In this document: one piece after another, positions 11,772 through 23,314 of the stretch
Position numbering within the stretch: position 1 is the stretch's first letter
Layout: each line of letters begins with the position of its first letter
Origin: Brachypterus glaber
Taxonomy: Eukaryota > Arthropoda > Insecta > Coleoptera > Kateretidae
Direction: 5' to 3'
Assembly: GCA_958510825.1 (NCBI GenBank)
Contig: OY294044.1
Location: 100,974,893-101,038,892 of the forward strand
DNA: 64,000 nucleotides
The notes under the pieces: model-generated
What the model saw: only the letters and a program-made list of their open reading frames with translations
Told to the model about the DNA's origin: nothing
Database searches by the model: none
Program-made: the position numbers and the translations under genes

Positions 11772-12095
11772 TTACCATGTAAAAATCAATGTTTGACTAG
11801 GATTGAAGCAAAAAAACATACTTTTATTGTATCTAAAGAATAAAATTTTATTACCACAAACTGCACATCGTTTTAATTTTGACCAAATATAAACCAAAAA
11901 GAAACCTTTGTGCATCGGTCCCATGCCACTTCTTCGGCGTGCATTCGCCGAATAGTTGTCCTTGAACGAGTGCATTGCTTTCCACCGCGATACACTGTGT
12001 TCCTTTTTGTTTTTGGACGACGACGTTTGGTAACGTACACTCAGAAACCAGGTTATCTTATGAATATCACAACGTTCTTGTAAAAACTTAATCAC
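11772..12095 (-). pseudogene. Possible piggyBac-like transposase C-terminus, degenerate
   Basis: The 107-aa minus-strand frame ends in KRCAVCGNK, then a segment CFNPSQTLIFT. This lines up with the cysteine-rich C-terminal domain of piggyBac-family transposases (RCxVC ... C-x-[DN]-P-C-F-x-L-[YH]). Two expected cysteines are replaced (Arg and Ser), and the stretch is too short to include the DDD catalytic core. If the reading is right, it is the decayed tail of a transposase. A chance open frame is a real alternative. A search of residues 75-107 against the piggyBac C-terminal family would decide. Confidence 0.3.
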
Positions 12096-12130
12096 ACAAT
12101 AGTAGATTACAGGTCGACTCGGAAAGTAGT

Positions 12131-12199
12131 ACTTTTCCGATACCTTTATTAATGGGCGAGGTACGAAGTGCCGAGTCTATTTATAGGTCGAGGAATAGT
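12131..12199. other. GA-type hairpin with GAA triloop
   Basis: The stem arms at 12131-12157 and 12175-12199 pair with mismatches (ACCTTTA with TATAGGT blocks). The apex at 12158-12174 reads GA-GGTAC-GAA-GTGCC-GA: GA opposite GA, a five-base inner stem (one G-T type pair) and a GAA triloop. The same apex design occurs at 20408, 45808, 47549, 49423 and 57232. No inverted terminal repeat pair was identified. Confidence 0.65.
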
Positions 12200-12664
12200 A
12201 CCATTTTCCTGAAGATCTGTATAGTGTTTTATTTGCAACTGTTTTTATTTAAAAATAAATTACTAATTTTTTTGAAACCTAGATTTTTGAATTTAAATGA
12301 AGAAAATAATACTATAATACTTAGTTTTTTAGTTCTTTTCATATTTAACACAAATATTTTTTTCTGCATTTCACAAAAAAAGCACAATGATACAAAACTG
12401 AAGTTCCACATACGCGTAACCAATAAACAACCACAAAAAACATCTGTTGATAGCTCACAAGGCACCGTTAATAACATTTATTATCCCTCTCAGTCTCAAA
12501 ATTAAAAAACATTGACTAAAACTGTATATTTAAGTTTTTAAACTAAATGTATTAGATTATATTCGTGTTTATCATGACAACCGCAGTTCGGCCATCTTGC
12601 TTTAAGCATTATTAATGATATTTTAATCGCTGGCGCCATCCAGCGGAAATTAATGATTTAAATT

Positions 12665-12696
12665 ACAGACCAGTAATAATCAGTTTACTGGTCTGT
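12665..12696. other. Short perfect inverted repeat
   Basis: ACAGACCAGTAA and TTACTGGTCTGT face each other across eight bases. It may be the remnant of a small element; no other feature supports a function. Confidence 0.5.
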
Positions 12697-13163
12697 ATTT
12701 TTCATTACAGGTCAGGTCCAGGCGTGGAAAACAGTGGGATAAGAAATCACGTACTTCCAAAACTTTATTAATACATGTAATGTATTTATTACATATACAG
12801 TTGCGAATAAAATAATATTATTGGCACAAAGATAATATTATCATCTTTGGTGGTTTTATAAATGCAACGGGTTTCTTGCTCATTTTTGCAGAGACCCTAT
12901 TTTACTCTTGTCTCTAATATAAAACAGTTTTTTTCCTATGATCGCCTATGAAAACGACAAATTTTACACTATTTAGAGAGTAAAAAAGTGTCATATTTCA
13001 TACACGTGCAAAATATTATCATGATTTTTTTTTTCAAAATTTTACCTTTTAGTTAGACATTTTTCCATTTTTCGGTAACCGGATATATTTTTGTCACTTT
13101 TTTATCAGTTATGTACAATAAATCTGAATTATAAATTGTTTCAATTTTGGTGAAAAAACAATT

Positions 13164-13310
13164 TTAACACGTTCGCTGCCGACAACCCACCTGGTGGGAC
13201 TCATATTCAATGCCGAGAGCCCAACTGGCGGGCTCACTGTAGATTTGTATAACATTGCACAAAAGTAATCCGGCACCTAAGATTTATATGGGCGACAGTG
13301 AACGTGTTAA
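13164..13310. mobile_element. piggyBac-type MITE, 147 bp, TTAA duplication
   Basis: The element is bounded by TTAA on both sides, with inverted ends CACGTTCGCTGCC and GGGCGACAGTGAACGTG. A TTAA target duplication and a CAC(G/T)TT-type terminus are diagnostic of the piggyBac superfamily. No coding sequence remains. Confidence 0.8.
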
Positions 13311-15690
13311 GAAACAAAACCTTTTAACCGCCAAATCCCAATCTGAGAAAGCAAATTATTTTTAGGTAAAGTACTGGTAATCTTAATAGTTACTTAATTT
13401 TAATTAATCTAATAATTTTAAATAATGATAATTTTATTTATTTTTATTTACACAAAATAATATTTATTTTAGGGAAAATAGTGTATATAACTTGTCGGAA
13501 ATAAGTCATTTTCTGTACACGTTATGTAATATATTTTATTTGTGTTTCATAATTACGTTTTTGTAATTTTAGTTGTCGTGTTACAATAAGCTTAATTGTA
13601 AAACAGTTTTAGTAACTATTTTATTAATTGTAAAACAGTTATGGAGATTTTTTTTTGTTCAGTTGGTAACAAAAACAAATGAAAATCATTAGAAATTTCT
13701 AAAAATAATAGTTTCTGTATTCAACAGTATCTGATGATCTAAAAACATCTAAAATTCCTATATTATATTAATAAATACATACGTTTTGTGTTGTTTTGTG
13801 TGTGATTCTGGGCTGTGTTGGATTTTGTGTCAGTTAAGTTCAAGTTACTCACAGGTAAGTCCCAAATACTAGAAGTGAAGGTTCTTGGCTGGCAGGATGA
13901 AATCATTTGGGACACCTCTGTACACTGGAGTAACTGCTAACTCTTCCCCGTCGAATTTTATTTAAAATAACTATAAAAATTCAATTAAAACTTAAAAAAT
14001 TTTGTACCTAAATGAATTTGTAATATAACAAATAAATTTAAGTGTCATACATTAAATTTTCCAAATCATACTGAAATTCTTCAAAACCAAAGTACTTTAT
14101 AAGCAAAGTAAACGCGCAAATAGATAAAATATAAAAAGAACTCTTACCATAAGACATTTGGCTCACTAGTCCATTAGTAAACTCTCCGATTCACGGCTCG
14201 TTTTCCAAACATGGACGCGTGCGCCAAAATAGTGTCTTATCTAACTTGTTCTTTAATATACTAATTTTATATGCTTTTGTTATTTTTAATTAAATGGTTC
14301 CAATAGGATTCTGAGTGTAGGGCGGTCATCAGCCTTTTCTGCAGGCCTGCAGGACAGACGCATCGCGCGCTTTGCTGCTATTCGGTGCCGCTTTTTGTTG
14401 CCCCCCTTCTTTTGCTCTACGTCCAAGGTTGAATCGGTTTGACCGTCGAACGCACGCTAGATACTTTTTTGATGGCGGTGGTACCCCGTACTACTAACCA
14501 TCAAAATGTGCCAGGCCACGAGTAAAGGTCCCGCTTGGTCGTTGATTACTCTTGAGGCTGTTCTTTTTAGTACTAAACTTACGCTTGTACACAATAATTG
14601 AGCGCAAGTGTAAGTTCAGTGTAAAATGCTTTTGACAGAGGTCCCTTAATGAGAATAAACTCTTTAGGCATATATGTGTACAGTTAAAGCATTTTTAACT
14701 TTTGCTAGGATAAAGAAAAAACAAATCAAATAAAGATAAAAATATAAATGCTATACTTCTTTTCAATATTAATCTTTTTAAAGGTGTTTAGTACCTATAG
14801 TTCATATAATAATAATAATAATTACAAAAAAGTACAAAAGGAAAAACTATCCCACAATGCCATAGGTTAATTTTTGATTATTTTTTTTTTTGTTGTTAGA
14901 AAATAAATTAGGTATAGTTCAAAGGGTTAACCCGAGGGTAAACCACTAAAAAATATTTTTACATTAGATTTTTGTAGGATTTCCTAGATTTTTGTAGGAT
15001 TTCCAAGATTTTCGTATAAGAAATGTAAGATAAACTATTCTATAAGATTTCTAAAAAGTCAGCTGAATTTTTGAGATTTTTATTGGGATTTAAAAGAAAT
15101 ACAAAATTTTCCAGACTTCCTAATTAACCCCTTGATATTGTTCTTAGAACAAGAACAGATTTATTTCAATTAATCAACTTTGGATTTAAATAATAAACCA
15201 AAGAGAAATTTTAAGAGGGCAAATTTGAAGAGCTCCATAAGGCGTGCCTTGCCTTCGGAGCTGGCCCTGAAGGCAAGGCAAGGCAAGGCTCGGGCCGTAG
15301 CGAAGAAGATTTAGTGGGAAGAAGGTAGAAAGTTACTTATCAACGTTTCTAAAACAACAACTTTTATTCCCTCTACAAAAAAGTAGATGACTAAAACAAA
15401 ACTTTACCACTACGTACTGCTAAAATTAAAAAGTCCAAACTCTATATTTTTAATCCATGAAATTTAATACTTTTTAAAAATTTTAAGATAGATAGGGAAG
15501 GCTCCCCCATTCGGATGCATGCCCCATAACTGCTTGCCTTTTTATTGTGTCTTTGGTTTTAACATTGGTTCGTGTGTGGTGTGACGCAATCCATTTTAGT
15601 TAAAAACTGTGTATTTTCTATATGGATTGCTAAACATTATTTGTTTCCGAAAATGTAAGAATTAGTTGAAAGTGCCGAATTACAATTTTT
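13311..15690. other. Non-coding, minor repeats only
   Basis: No gene is seen. It contains a CAGGTAAGT donor-like site at 13853, a GC-rich patch at 14310-14480, a twofold ATTTTTGTAGGATTTCC repeat at 14965-15005, and a CCTTGCCTTC/GAAGGCAAGG hairpin at 15250-15281. Confidence 0.4.
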
Positions 15691-15700
15691 ATAACACCCT

Positions 15701-16896
15701 GTAGTAGCGGCATAGTTAAGTACTTCATAAATCACGTATGGCGGAATGATTATTGTGACACTACTGAGGAGAGCGCTTTTTAATTTACTGCGCTGACTAA
15801 CCTAGATGCGGTGATCTCCTTGTGATTCATGCTTTTCAACATTAAATCAATGCCAAAGAAATGTCCAGTTTGGTTATTAATGTTGACGTGAATTATAACG
15901 AATTGCTCTCGATTTGTTTGTCGGCGTAGTTAAACTAAAAGGTTTTGGCAATTAAATTTATATTTATGCGAATATAGGGTATAAAAGCTCAGATTTTTAG
16001 TTGAAAAGGAACAGATATTTCGCGAGTACGGTCACGATAGTTTGCTCCGCTAACATTAATATATTTTAAATAATAAATTCAGTGAGTGAACCAATGTTTA
16101 AAAAATGTAAGTGTAATTATGGACATTTAATAACTTGCATTTTTTATCGGGATAGAAATTTAATGGAACTTTAATATTCGAATTTAGACTTTTTGTCGGG
16201 GTGATTTTAATTTAATGAACTTTTAATAAACTTTTAATAAAACTTAAATAAACTTTGTAATAATCATGGACTAGAATTAAATGGGAATAATGGAACTTTT
16301 ATTGTGTCGCGAAGGGTTATTTATACAATTGAAATAGACAGTTAAAATTTCTATATTGGAGTCATGACGCTGAAAATCTATTGGTTTTAGTTAGGCTAAA
16401 ATTATGTTAATTGGATTAGGAATTAGAAAGGAAAGCTGCAGGATCGAAGGATCGATTGATCGAAATTATGGATTTTAATTATATTTTAATATAACTTTAT
16501 TAGCTTACAAAATCTTACTTTTACTTTGACTCTCGTTACCGAACAAAAGCTCCCTAAAAATTGGTTAATATGATTTTTATTTATTACCCGATGGTATATA
16601 GATCTAAACAGATTGTAGTTACCAGTCATTAGTGTCAAGTGGTTAAGGCCATAAAACACTTGTCGAAGTGCTACCATTCAGGCGGCACCAGCTGGTAAAA
16701 TAAGATTTGGCAGAGAAATAATATATTAAACAAAGGAATTATATTATAAGAAAAGTCATATTACGACACGTGTAGAAAAGAAGACCAAGAACAAAACCAA
16801 GATTTAAGAATATCGAGTCAGAAAGATACTAATATCCTTCTTTCTTTATATTGAATAAACAAATTCTGTCTTCAAGGCTTGTTCTGTGTGTACATG
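15701..16896 (+). promoter_or_regulatory. TATA-containing LTR-like region (tentative)
   Basis: A TATAAAAG box at 15980-15987 is followed by about 850 bases without a gene and an AATAAA at 16853. The block could be read as a solo LTR starting TGTAGTAGC at 15701 and ending TGTACA near 16896. I found no target duplication and no second LTR. A degraded promoter is an equal alternative. Confidence 0.25.
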
Positions 16897-17245
16897 TATA
16901 CAAAATGTATAATACAATATTTACTTTTTGAATTGTATAATATAATATATCTACTTTCTGAAATAAACTTACCATGTGATACAGAGACTAAAACAACAAA
17001 TCACTTAAATTACTTAATTATTATGGACAACAATTAATTTGTGTGTAATAAAATAATAACAATCCGTAATAATAATTAATATTTTATTACTTTGGCACGA
17101 GAACCTGCGATCTTCTTGAAAGGCATATATGAACGCTATGTAAGACACCTGCTGCAAATTAGGACAACCCGACAGAAAAAAAAATGATAAATGAAATGAA
17201 AGAGTAGAACTTTATCAAAAAAAGGATAAAAAGAATGCGCTTTAA

Positions 17246-17292
17246 AGTCCAAAATGATCAAAATTTGCGTTACGTAATACTTGAACGTTCCC
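17246..17292. mobile_element. Truncated copy of the GGGAACGTTCAAG MITE family
   Basis: Only the right 47 bases survive, ending in CTTGAACGTTCCC and followed by TTA. They match the right arm of the complete copy at 22588-22737. Confidence 0.75.
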
Positions 17293-18055
17293 TTAGCTCC
17301 CTTACGACGCAATTTTAGACATATGTTTATAGGAACTTTTTGTCATATTTTCTGATGTAGAATCACCACTTAAAATTTCGGACCCTATTTCAAATACAGG
17401 GTGTATGGTACATGGATAGAAAGTTTTTAAGGGGTGATAGAAGAGCTCATTTTGAGTCTATTAGTCCAAATACACCCTTATACAAGGTCTCACCATTTTT
17501 GAGATATCGGCCTTTTAAGATATTTTTGCGAAATAGTTGAATTTTTCTCTGTACATGTTATTTTTTGTGATACTAAACACTTTAAGTTATCCTAAATATA
17601 TTTTTAGATATTCTTAATATGCACTTTGTTGAAACTATACAAAAAGAAATGCTGAATTTTTAATATAAAAAGTAGGTAGGCCAATTTATGAGTTAAAATA
17701 GAGAGTTTCCAATTTATTTTTTTTTTCTAGGCAAAATTTTCTCAAAAACAGCACTAGTACAAGGGAATCAAATAGTTGTAAAAACTTCTTTGTTGCATAC
17801 CCTATCCAATAGTATAGCAAGTAATGAAAAAAATTTCAGAATTTCTTTTTATTTTGTAATAAGGGAACTAAGCCCCTTTGAAAGTGGCTAAAAAATCGGT
17901 TTTTATTTAATAATTTAGGGACCCTTTGAGGTATAGCAACGAGCTTTTGCATGTGAACTTATCTCTATAAGGCCTATCTTTGTATATTATTTTCATGTAT
18001 TTACTTTAACCAGGGGTGTGCGAAACGACGGGTTTTTTTGCCCCAAACTTTTTTC
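17293..18055. repeat. Mosaic of mariner-type MITE fragments
   Basis: The block at 17293-17405 repeats the right half of the element at 10015-10295 (CTCCCTTACGACGC to CAAATACAGGGTGTA). 17870-18055 carries related GGGAACTAAGCCCCTTTG and GACCCTTTGAGG blocks. The boundaries are blurred by nested insertions. Confidence 0.5.
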
Positions 18056-18165
18056 TGTTTTTGTTATTTTATTATTCAAACATGATTCTTTAGGTCAAAA
18101 TACATAAAAAAGGTACCTTGTTGTAATACTGTAGGACTAACCATTTTCGAGAAAAATTCTATTTT

Positions 18166-18480
18166 AGGTGAAATTTCACGTTTCGAGGACGAAAAATTAA
18201 ATACTAAAATGTTAAAAACCAAAATTTCAATAATGCAGGGTAAATGTACATCAAAAACTAAGAAAAAAACCTAATATACAGGTACTTCCAAAAATCAATC
18301 CCAATGGAGCTATGCTCCTAAAAAATGCCCCAGTTTTAAAGGGCCATCGTAGCTTTAAGCGTTTTTTTCGACCTACATGTATAGAAACTTTTTTTCTTAG
18401 TTTTTAATGCAGAATAATCCTGCTTCATTGAAATTTTGGTTTTTAACATTTTAGTATTTAATTTTTCGTCCTCAAATGTG
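18166..18480. mobile_element. Foldback element, about 315 bp
   Basis: Arms at 18185-18238 and 18418-18473 pair through GAGGACGAAAAATTAAATAC and its complement, and through AACCAAAATTTCAATAATGC-like blocks. The central part has a second short pairing (CTAAGAAAAAAA with TTTTTTTCTTAG). No frame or target duplication is evident. Confidence 0.65.
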
Positions 18481-19082
18481 AAAACTGGCCCATGTACTTC
18501 GCTGGTCATGAACCATTCATAAATATTGTTTATACAATAACCCAGAATTCGTATACATATTTTGTTTGTTAATTTAATCCTTAATGAAAATGATTAAATT
18601 GACAATTAGTCAGATAAAAAAATAAAAAAGTGAAATTATTATTTTTTTAGAGATGACACTTTTAACTTTGCTTCTAATTACCTCCATTTACCCTACTTTA
18701 TGCCTGAAAATAAGGAACATAAAAGTAAACATATTTATGAAGCACATAAATTATTATTATTATTAGCCTTAACTAAACTGCTACTGTATATGTTTTATTT
18801 AAATCGTCATAATTAATTTAGATCAATTTAATTTTACAACTTATTGCGACTTTATTGCTTTTCCCATCTCCAAATATTACAAAAGTTTGACAATAAATTT
18901 AAATCCCTACTCGCAATTTCCCCAGGAATGTTATGGAGTAGGGTTGTTGTGGAGTAGGGATGTTTTGGAGTGTGGATGTTAAAGAATAGGGAAATTCGAA
19001 ATAGGGACGTTATGAAACGTTTTTTGTAAGACAATTTTCATAAATCTCATTTTTAAAATTAAAAAACTTAACAAACATAAAT
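18481..19082. other. Non-coding with GGAGTAGGG microrepeats
   Basis: Short repeats of the form TGGAGTAGGGNTGTT occur at 18930-18980. No gene is seen. Confidence 0.4.
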
Positions 19083-19310
19083 AACAATAATAATAATAAG
19101 AATTCATTTCAATATTTCCCGTACTGTTTGCTCTGGGTTTTTCGGAACTCTTCTACTTGGGATTCTGTTGATACAGTAGGGTGCAATAAGTTGTTTATTG
19201 TAACCTTCGTCGTTTGTACAGAATTTACGTATTAGTTCATCCATCCTGTCTTTAATTGGTTGAATATTTGTGGTTCTGTAGAGCAAGTCATTTGATGGAT
19301 TGACAAACAT
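19083..19310 (-). pseudogene. LINE (jockey-like) 3' end, 5'-truncated
   Basis: The minus-strand frame 19310 to 19104 (68 aa) resembles the C-terminal tail of jockey-clade ORF2 proteins. It has an R-T-T-N-I-Q-P-I-x-D-x-M-x-E-L segment followed by short polar sequence, where jockey proteins carry a T-x-x-x-I-x-E-x-x-x-x-F-x-x-R module. Right after the stop is a (TTA)n tract at 19083-19100, consistent with a LINE 3' tail. No catalytic motif is present. Recognition is by pattern only, and a chance open frame is possible. Confidence 0.4.
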
Positions 19311-19320
19311 AAAATTTATT

Positions 19321-20343
19321 AATTTATTTAAAAAATTATTTATTACAAAAAATGGCTTCAGTTACGGACCTTGTGGCACTGATTTTTTATACTTTTTGAT
19401 TTTATTGCCCTCCCCTCCTCCACAAATTAAATTATAAAGTTAATAGTAAAAAAGGTTGATTAATCTATGAAATAACTTTTGCAAGAAAATTGTCGATATA
19501 TCGTGAACCATATTTTTGATTATAAAATATTAGTTAAAATAGTTTCTTTACTTTTTAAAGTTCAAAATACACAACTATTTTTTTTTAGAAAAATTGGCCC
19601 AGTTAAGAACCTTGTGGCACTCCTTTTTTAATGTATATTTAAATTTTATATTTACTGTTCGCTATTGAATTGTTTATTTCAAAAGCATTATAACTCCATC
19701 TACAGTAACAAACACATACAAACAATATTAGTTTAAAGGATTGCTATAGGATCGCTCGGTTGTCCGTCAGTCTGTCTATCCGGCCTTCTGTCCTTAAATA
19801 TATCCAAAGAATTGGATGGCTAAGAGGCTAGTATGCTGCGACCAAAGGGAGGTAGTACAATGGGCCCAGTAAGTGGCCTAAGTGCGTGTAAGGTTTGTTT
19901 TGATTTCAACTTCTAAACTGTTTAAATCAGGCCTGGCCAATAGAGCTTCAAATTTGTTGTACCTCCTGATTAAAATTTGAACCTTTATTGGTCAGAACTG
20001 ATTCGGATAGTTCAGAACTTGTAAGCAAAACAAATCTGTAGATAGCTACCCTCCAGCCTAATAACCATAACTGTCCTTCTGTCACAGCCGGTTATATCAG
20101 AAACTATACCTATAACCTATAACCTAACTATAACCTAGGAATATGCAATTTATAATGCTACACTCTATGCTGTAACAGGTATAGTTATTTTTTTATATTT
20201 TTTTGGCAAAAAGTAAAAAAATAAATTATGGTAGTTTCAAGTATCAAGTGAGGCATTACATTTTTAAAAAAGTGTATTTTTTCCCCTCAAATCAATATAA
20301 AAAACTATAAGAAAATAACTAAACTAAACTAAAATACTGAAAA
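19321..20343. other. Non-coding, nothing firm
   Basis: CAGTTACGGACCTTGTGGCACT at 19357-19378 recurs in diverged form at 19600-19622, so an approximately 240-bp degenerate duplication may be present. TCCGTCAGTCTGTCTATCC near 19763 resembles the GACAGACG minisatellite at 43485. Confidence 0.4.
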
Positions 20344-21141
20344 TATAGTTATTTAAGTATTAAGGGCAGTAAGTGCATTTTACCGGTTGAGGATTATTTT
20401 GTAGATTGAGACGAAGTCGAAATCTCCAATACTATCCGAAACCGGTAAAGCACTTAATGGCCGTGATGCCTATTACGGTTTTTGCACGATCCAACAAAAT
20501 AAACATCAATAAGATTTATAAAAGTGAAATTAAAACGTATAATATCTTAGTGTTTTATTACCCCTATTTTTATATTTGTTGATATTTTTTGGGAAGAGGG
20601 TTAAATTGATACTCAAACTATTTTTTTAAGCTCGTGACGTTTAATAAACGATGCTAAATTCCTAATTTTGTTTGATGTTTTTTCTGTGTGCCAATTAATA
20701 TCTTTGTAAAATAAACATTTTTTGTAAAAAATGCTCCAAGATGATAAGGTGCGTGGAATATAAGATTTTTTGCAATTATACTCGAAAAATCCAAAGATCA
20801 GTATGAAAATAGTTGAAAAAATTCAAAACATTGCGCAGTGAAAAAGATATGTGAAAACATAGAAAAGTTAATGTTGGCTTATTAATAAATAATTATTTCG
20901 TTCGAAGAAGAAACCTAACTAGTCAAATAGCGTTTAACAGTTATTGTTCCAATTGTAATTTTATATTTAACTTTAATAAACACTAATTTAAAGCTTTAAA
21001 AATTAAAGATTAGATTATTATTTACTTACCGCCTCCCGATCGGTAAGTAATTTACTTACCTATCAGCAATTTGTAAACATAACCTACTGCTGTCATAATT
21101 AGGCTAGTAAACCCGTCAAATTACCCGATGGTGCAAAAATA
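20344..21141. mobile_element. Terminal-hairpin element B (GCACGA family)
   Basis: A hairpin at about 20365-20465 (outer stem ACCGGTT/AACCGGT) has the apex GA-GAC-GAA-GTC-GA at 20408-20420 inside an AGATT/AATCT stem. It adjoins the terminal repeat TTTTTGCACGAT (20479-20490), matched by ATGGTGCAAAAATA ending at 21141. The left edge AGTTATTTAAGTATTAAGGG resembles those of the copies at 45745 and 55395. At 20731 a short ATG frame (MLQDDKVRGI, then stop) occupies the same relative place as short acidic frames in those copies. Confidence 0.65.
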
Positions 21142-21834
21142 TGTATAAAGAACATTAAAATAAAATTTTAAGAAAAATTATAGAATCAGGGTGGAGTAAG
21201 GGGCCTAAATGGGCAAAAAGGGACACAAACCATATTTTAAGAAAAAGAAAATTAAATCAAAAGGAAGTTCAAATAATTCTCTACTAAAACGTCCTATGAA
21301 TTTTTGCGCTACCACTGACTGGTACCCTTGGAGGTAAAGGCACGAAGAAGAAAAAAAATCAAAAAATTAACGAGTTTTCTGGCACTTGACACATTTTTTC
21401 CAGTCTCTGTAAGTGGACTTTTGATGATGTTTTTGAAATAAACGATTCAATTGTTCGTAGCATTTTTTCGTAATCGGCAATTTTATTCAATTACTCAAAT
21501 TAAATCTTGTATTTGTTTCCAGCTATCTGCAAGAAGTTTATGTTTAAATAAATAATGTTTAAATAAATTAACAATAAATCGAGAACCACCTGCAATAACT
21601 CGCAATTCAAGGATGTAAACAAAGTAAAATGGTATTTATGGTGTTGTTTATTACATAATAACGTTATTTTCGCCGAATATTTTTTATTTCTATACTCTTC
21701 ACATTTGTGCAGCTGCAAACTAATTTTAAATTTCGTGAAATACTTCAAAATTGTTATTTTTTATCTAAAACTAAAATTACCAAAATACTCTCATTGACAC
21801 GCACAGTCGTTCTTTCAATCAGCGGTCAGGAAAA
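21142..21834. other. Non-coding, nothing recognised
   Basis: AT-rich sequence. The 82-aa minus-strand frame at 21500-21748 has no domain and a composition like its surroundings. Confidence 0.4.
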
Positions 21835-22587
21835 ATCATTGGACAATCATATATAATTATGATTATAATCATTGACAATCACTGGAGAATTATTGGACAA
21901 TCATTGGAAAATCATGTGCAATCCTTGGACAATCATAAAAAATGAATGAACAATAGTTGGACAGTTATTAAATATCATAGTCAATCATCCATAATCATTG
22001 GTTTTTTCCAATCATTGACTATCTATTATTGTCAAGCAAGTATTGACGACTATTTCTATTTCGTTCTATTCTATTCTACTAAGATGTGAGATAAAACGTC
22101 GGATAAATTACCCACACAATGTCAACCCGTAAAAGAAGATTCTACATAGAAAATTATTAAAAATTATGGACAATCATTAGATAATCAGTCATAATTCGTG
22201 ACATTTTCCATTGTCAAGCAAGTAAGACGCAATTATTAGGCCTAGATAAAAAATATTTCAATCATTGCAAAAAAATCCTCAATCATTCCATAATCACTGA
22301 TATTTTTCATGACTGTAAAGCAAGCAAGAATCAGTGGTTAGGCCTAGATAAAAAATATTTATTATAAAATCATCCTCAATCATTCGTTAATCACTGAAAT
22401 GTTCCATGATTGTCAAGCAAGCAAGAAGCAGTGTTTAGGCCTAGATAAAAAATATTTCAACCATTGTACAAAAATCCTTAATAAATGGATAATCATTGAC
22501 ATTTTACAATATTGTCAAGCAAGCGAAAAGCAGTTTTTAGGCCTAGATAAAAAATACTTCAATCATTGTATAATCATCATTGTATAA
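21835..22587. repeat. Satellite array, about 100-bp monomer (first block)
   Basis: The sequence begins with irregular AATCATTGGACAATCATTGG-type short units. From about 22190 it settles into monomers of 99-102 bases, judged from TTAGGCCTAGATAAAAAATA occurring at 22236, 22336, 22436 and 22538. Each monomer also carries ATTGTCAAGCAAGCAAGAAG and a CAATCATTG(T/G)ATAATCA stretch. The same array resumes at 22738, 24877 and 25556, each time interrupted by an inserted element. Confidence 0.85.
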
Positions 22588-22737
22588 GGGAACGTTCAAG
22601 TATTACGTAATGCTCCTAGGGGGGGGGGGGTCATTTTGGAGTGTTACACCCATGTTAATGGTATAGGAAAATAGCGTTACATGGGGGGGGGGTCCAAAAT
22701 GATCAAAATTTGCGTTACGTAATACTTGAACGTTCCC
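22588..22737. mobile_element. GGGAACGTTCAAG MITE, 150 bp, TAA duplication
   Basis: Inverted ends GGGAACGTTCAAGTATTACG and its exact complement extend through a TTACGTAA palindrome on the right and a G-run/C-run. The flanking TAA at 22585-22587 and 22738-22740 is a 3-bp target duplication. This copy sits inside a satellite monomer. Other copies are at 39724-39876, 55073-55226 and, truncated, 17246-17292. Confidence 0.85.
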
Positions 22738-22770
22738 TAATCACTAACATTTTCCATGATTGTCAAGCAA

Positions 22771-23314
22771 CAATAAAGTTTTAGAAATTGAAAAGCTCAC
22801 AAAATCCAACCTAAATTTTGAGGACTCTTTCCAAGAATTTCATCAAAGAATTATAAGGAAAAACAACCTTATTCTAAGTGGCATACCGGCTGATACACAA
22901 AATTACCTAGACTTCGCAAAAAAAGCTTTTCAGTCAGTTCTGCCGAATTATAATTTTCATTTAGTGTCCTACAACAAATTAGGCAATATAAACACGGAAT
23001 CTAATACTTATACTGCTAAATTTACGCTAGAAAATGAAAACCAGGCTCTACAACTTTTAAAAAATAAATCAAAAATTTCTAAAACTATTTATCCTACATT
23101 AAAAATAAAGCCCGATTTAACAAAAACTCAATCTCAACATCTATCTGCGTTATACACAGAACTAAATCATCGCAAAGCAAGCGGCGATTCCAATATTTAT
23201 ATTCGATACCGTAATAACGTCCCTGAAATCGCCAAGGATACCAATAAAAGACAGCGGGATGAAGATGTATCTCCAAAATCAGTAAGAGGGCAAAAATCTG
23301 GCCGTAAAGTTTAA
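22771..23314 (+). CDS. LINE ORF1 protein, 5'-truncated
   Basis: This is the C-terminal part (about 180 aa) of a nucleic-acid-binding ORF1 protein, the type that coats LINE RNA. RIIRKNNLILSGIP opens an RRM-like domain. An IKPDLTKTQSQHLSAL segment follows, then IYIRYRNNVPEI, the order seen in L1/Tx1- and CR1-like ORF1 C-terminal domains. The tail is basic (KRQRDED...RGQKSGRKV). The apparent first codons upstream (from 22760) are flanking satellite, and no ATG starts the frame, so the N-terminus (coiled coil in the family) was lost at integration. It ends in TAA at 23312-23314. The next frame continues in the same phase. Confidence 0.7.

Noticed and set aside
12152..12505. 117-aa plus-strand frame
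   Set aside because: It begins inside the GA-type hairpin, has AT-driven composition and overlaps an equally open minus-strand frame; no signature.
13826..13862. TCAGTT initiator and CAGGTAAGT splice donor, possible first exon
   Set aside because: The implied exon would be about 25 bases, with no TATA box and no downstream coding exon identified.
16486..16677. 63-aa minus-strand frame
   Set aside because: No domain, no promoter or poly(A) signal in that orientation.
22399..22587. 62-aa frame with an internal repeat (CQASKKQCLGLDKKYFNHC)
   Set aside because: It is the satellite monomer translated twice.
22588..22737. TTACGTAA and ACGT motifs as CREB/bZIP regulatory sites
   Set aside because: They are parts of MITE terminal repeats present in every copy; no target gene is adjacent.
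22760..22770. TTG at 22760 as the start of the LINE ORF1 protein
   Set aside because: These bases belong to the satellite target duplication; the element starts at 22771.
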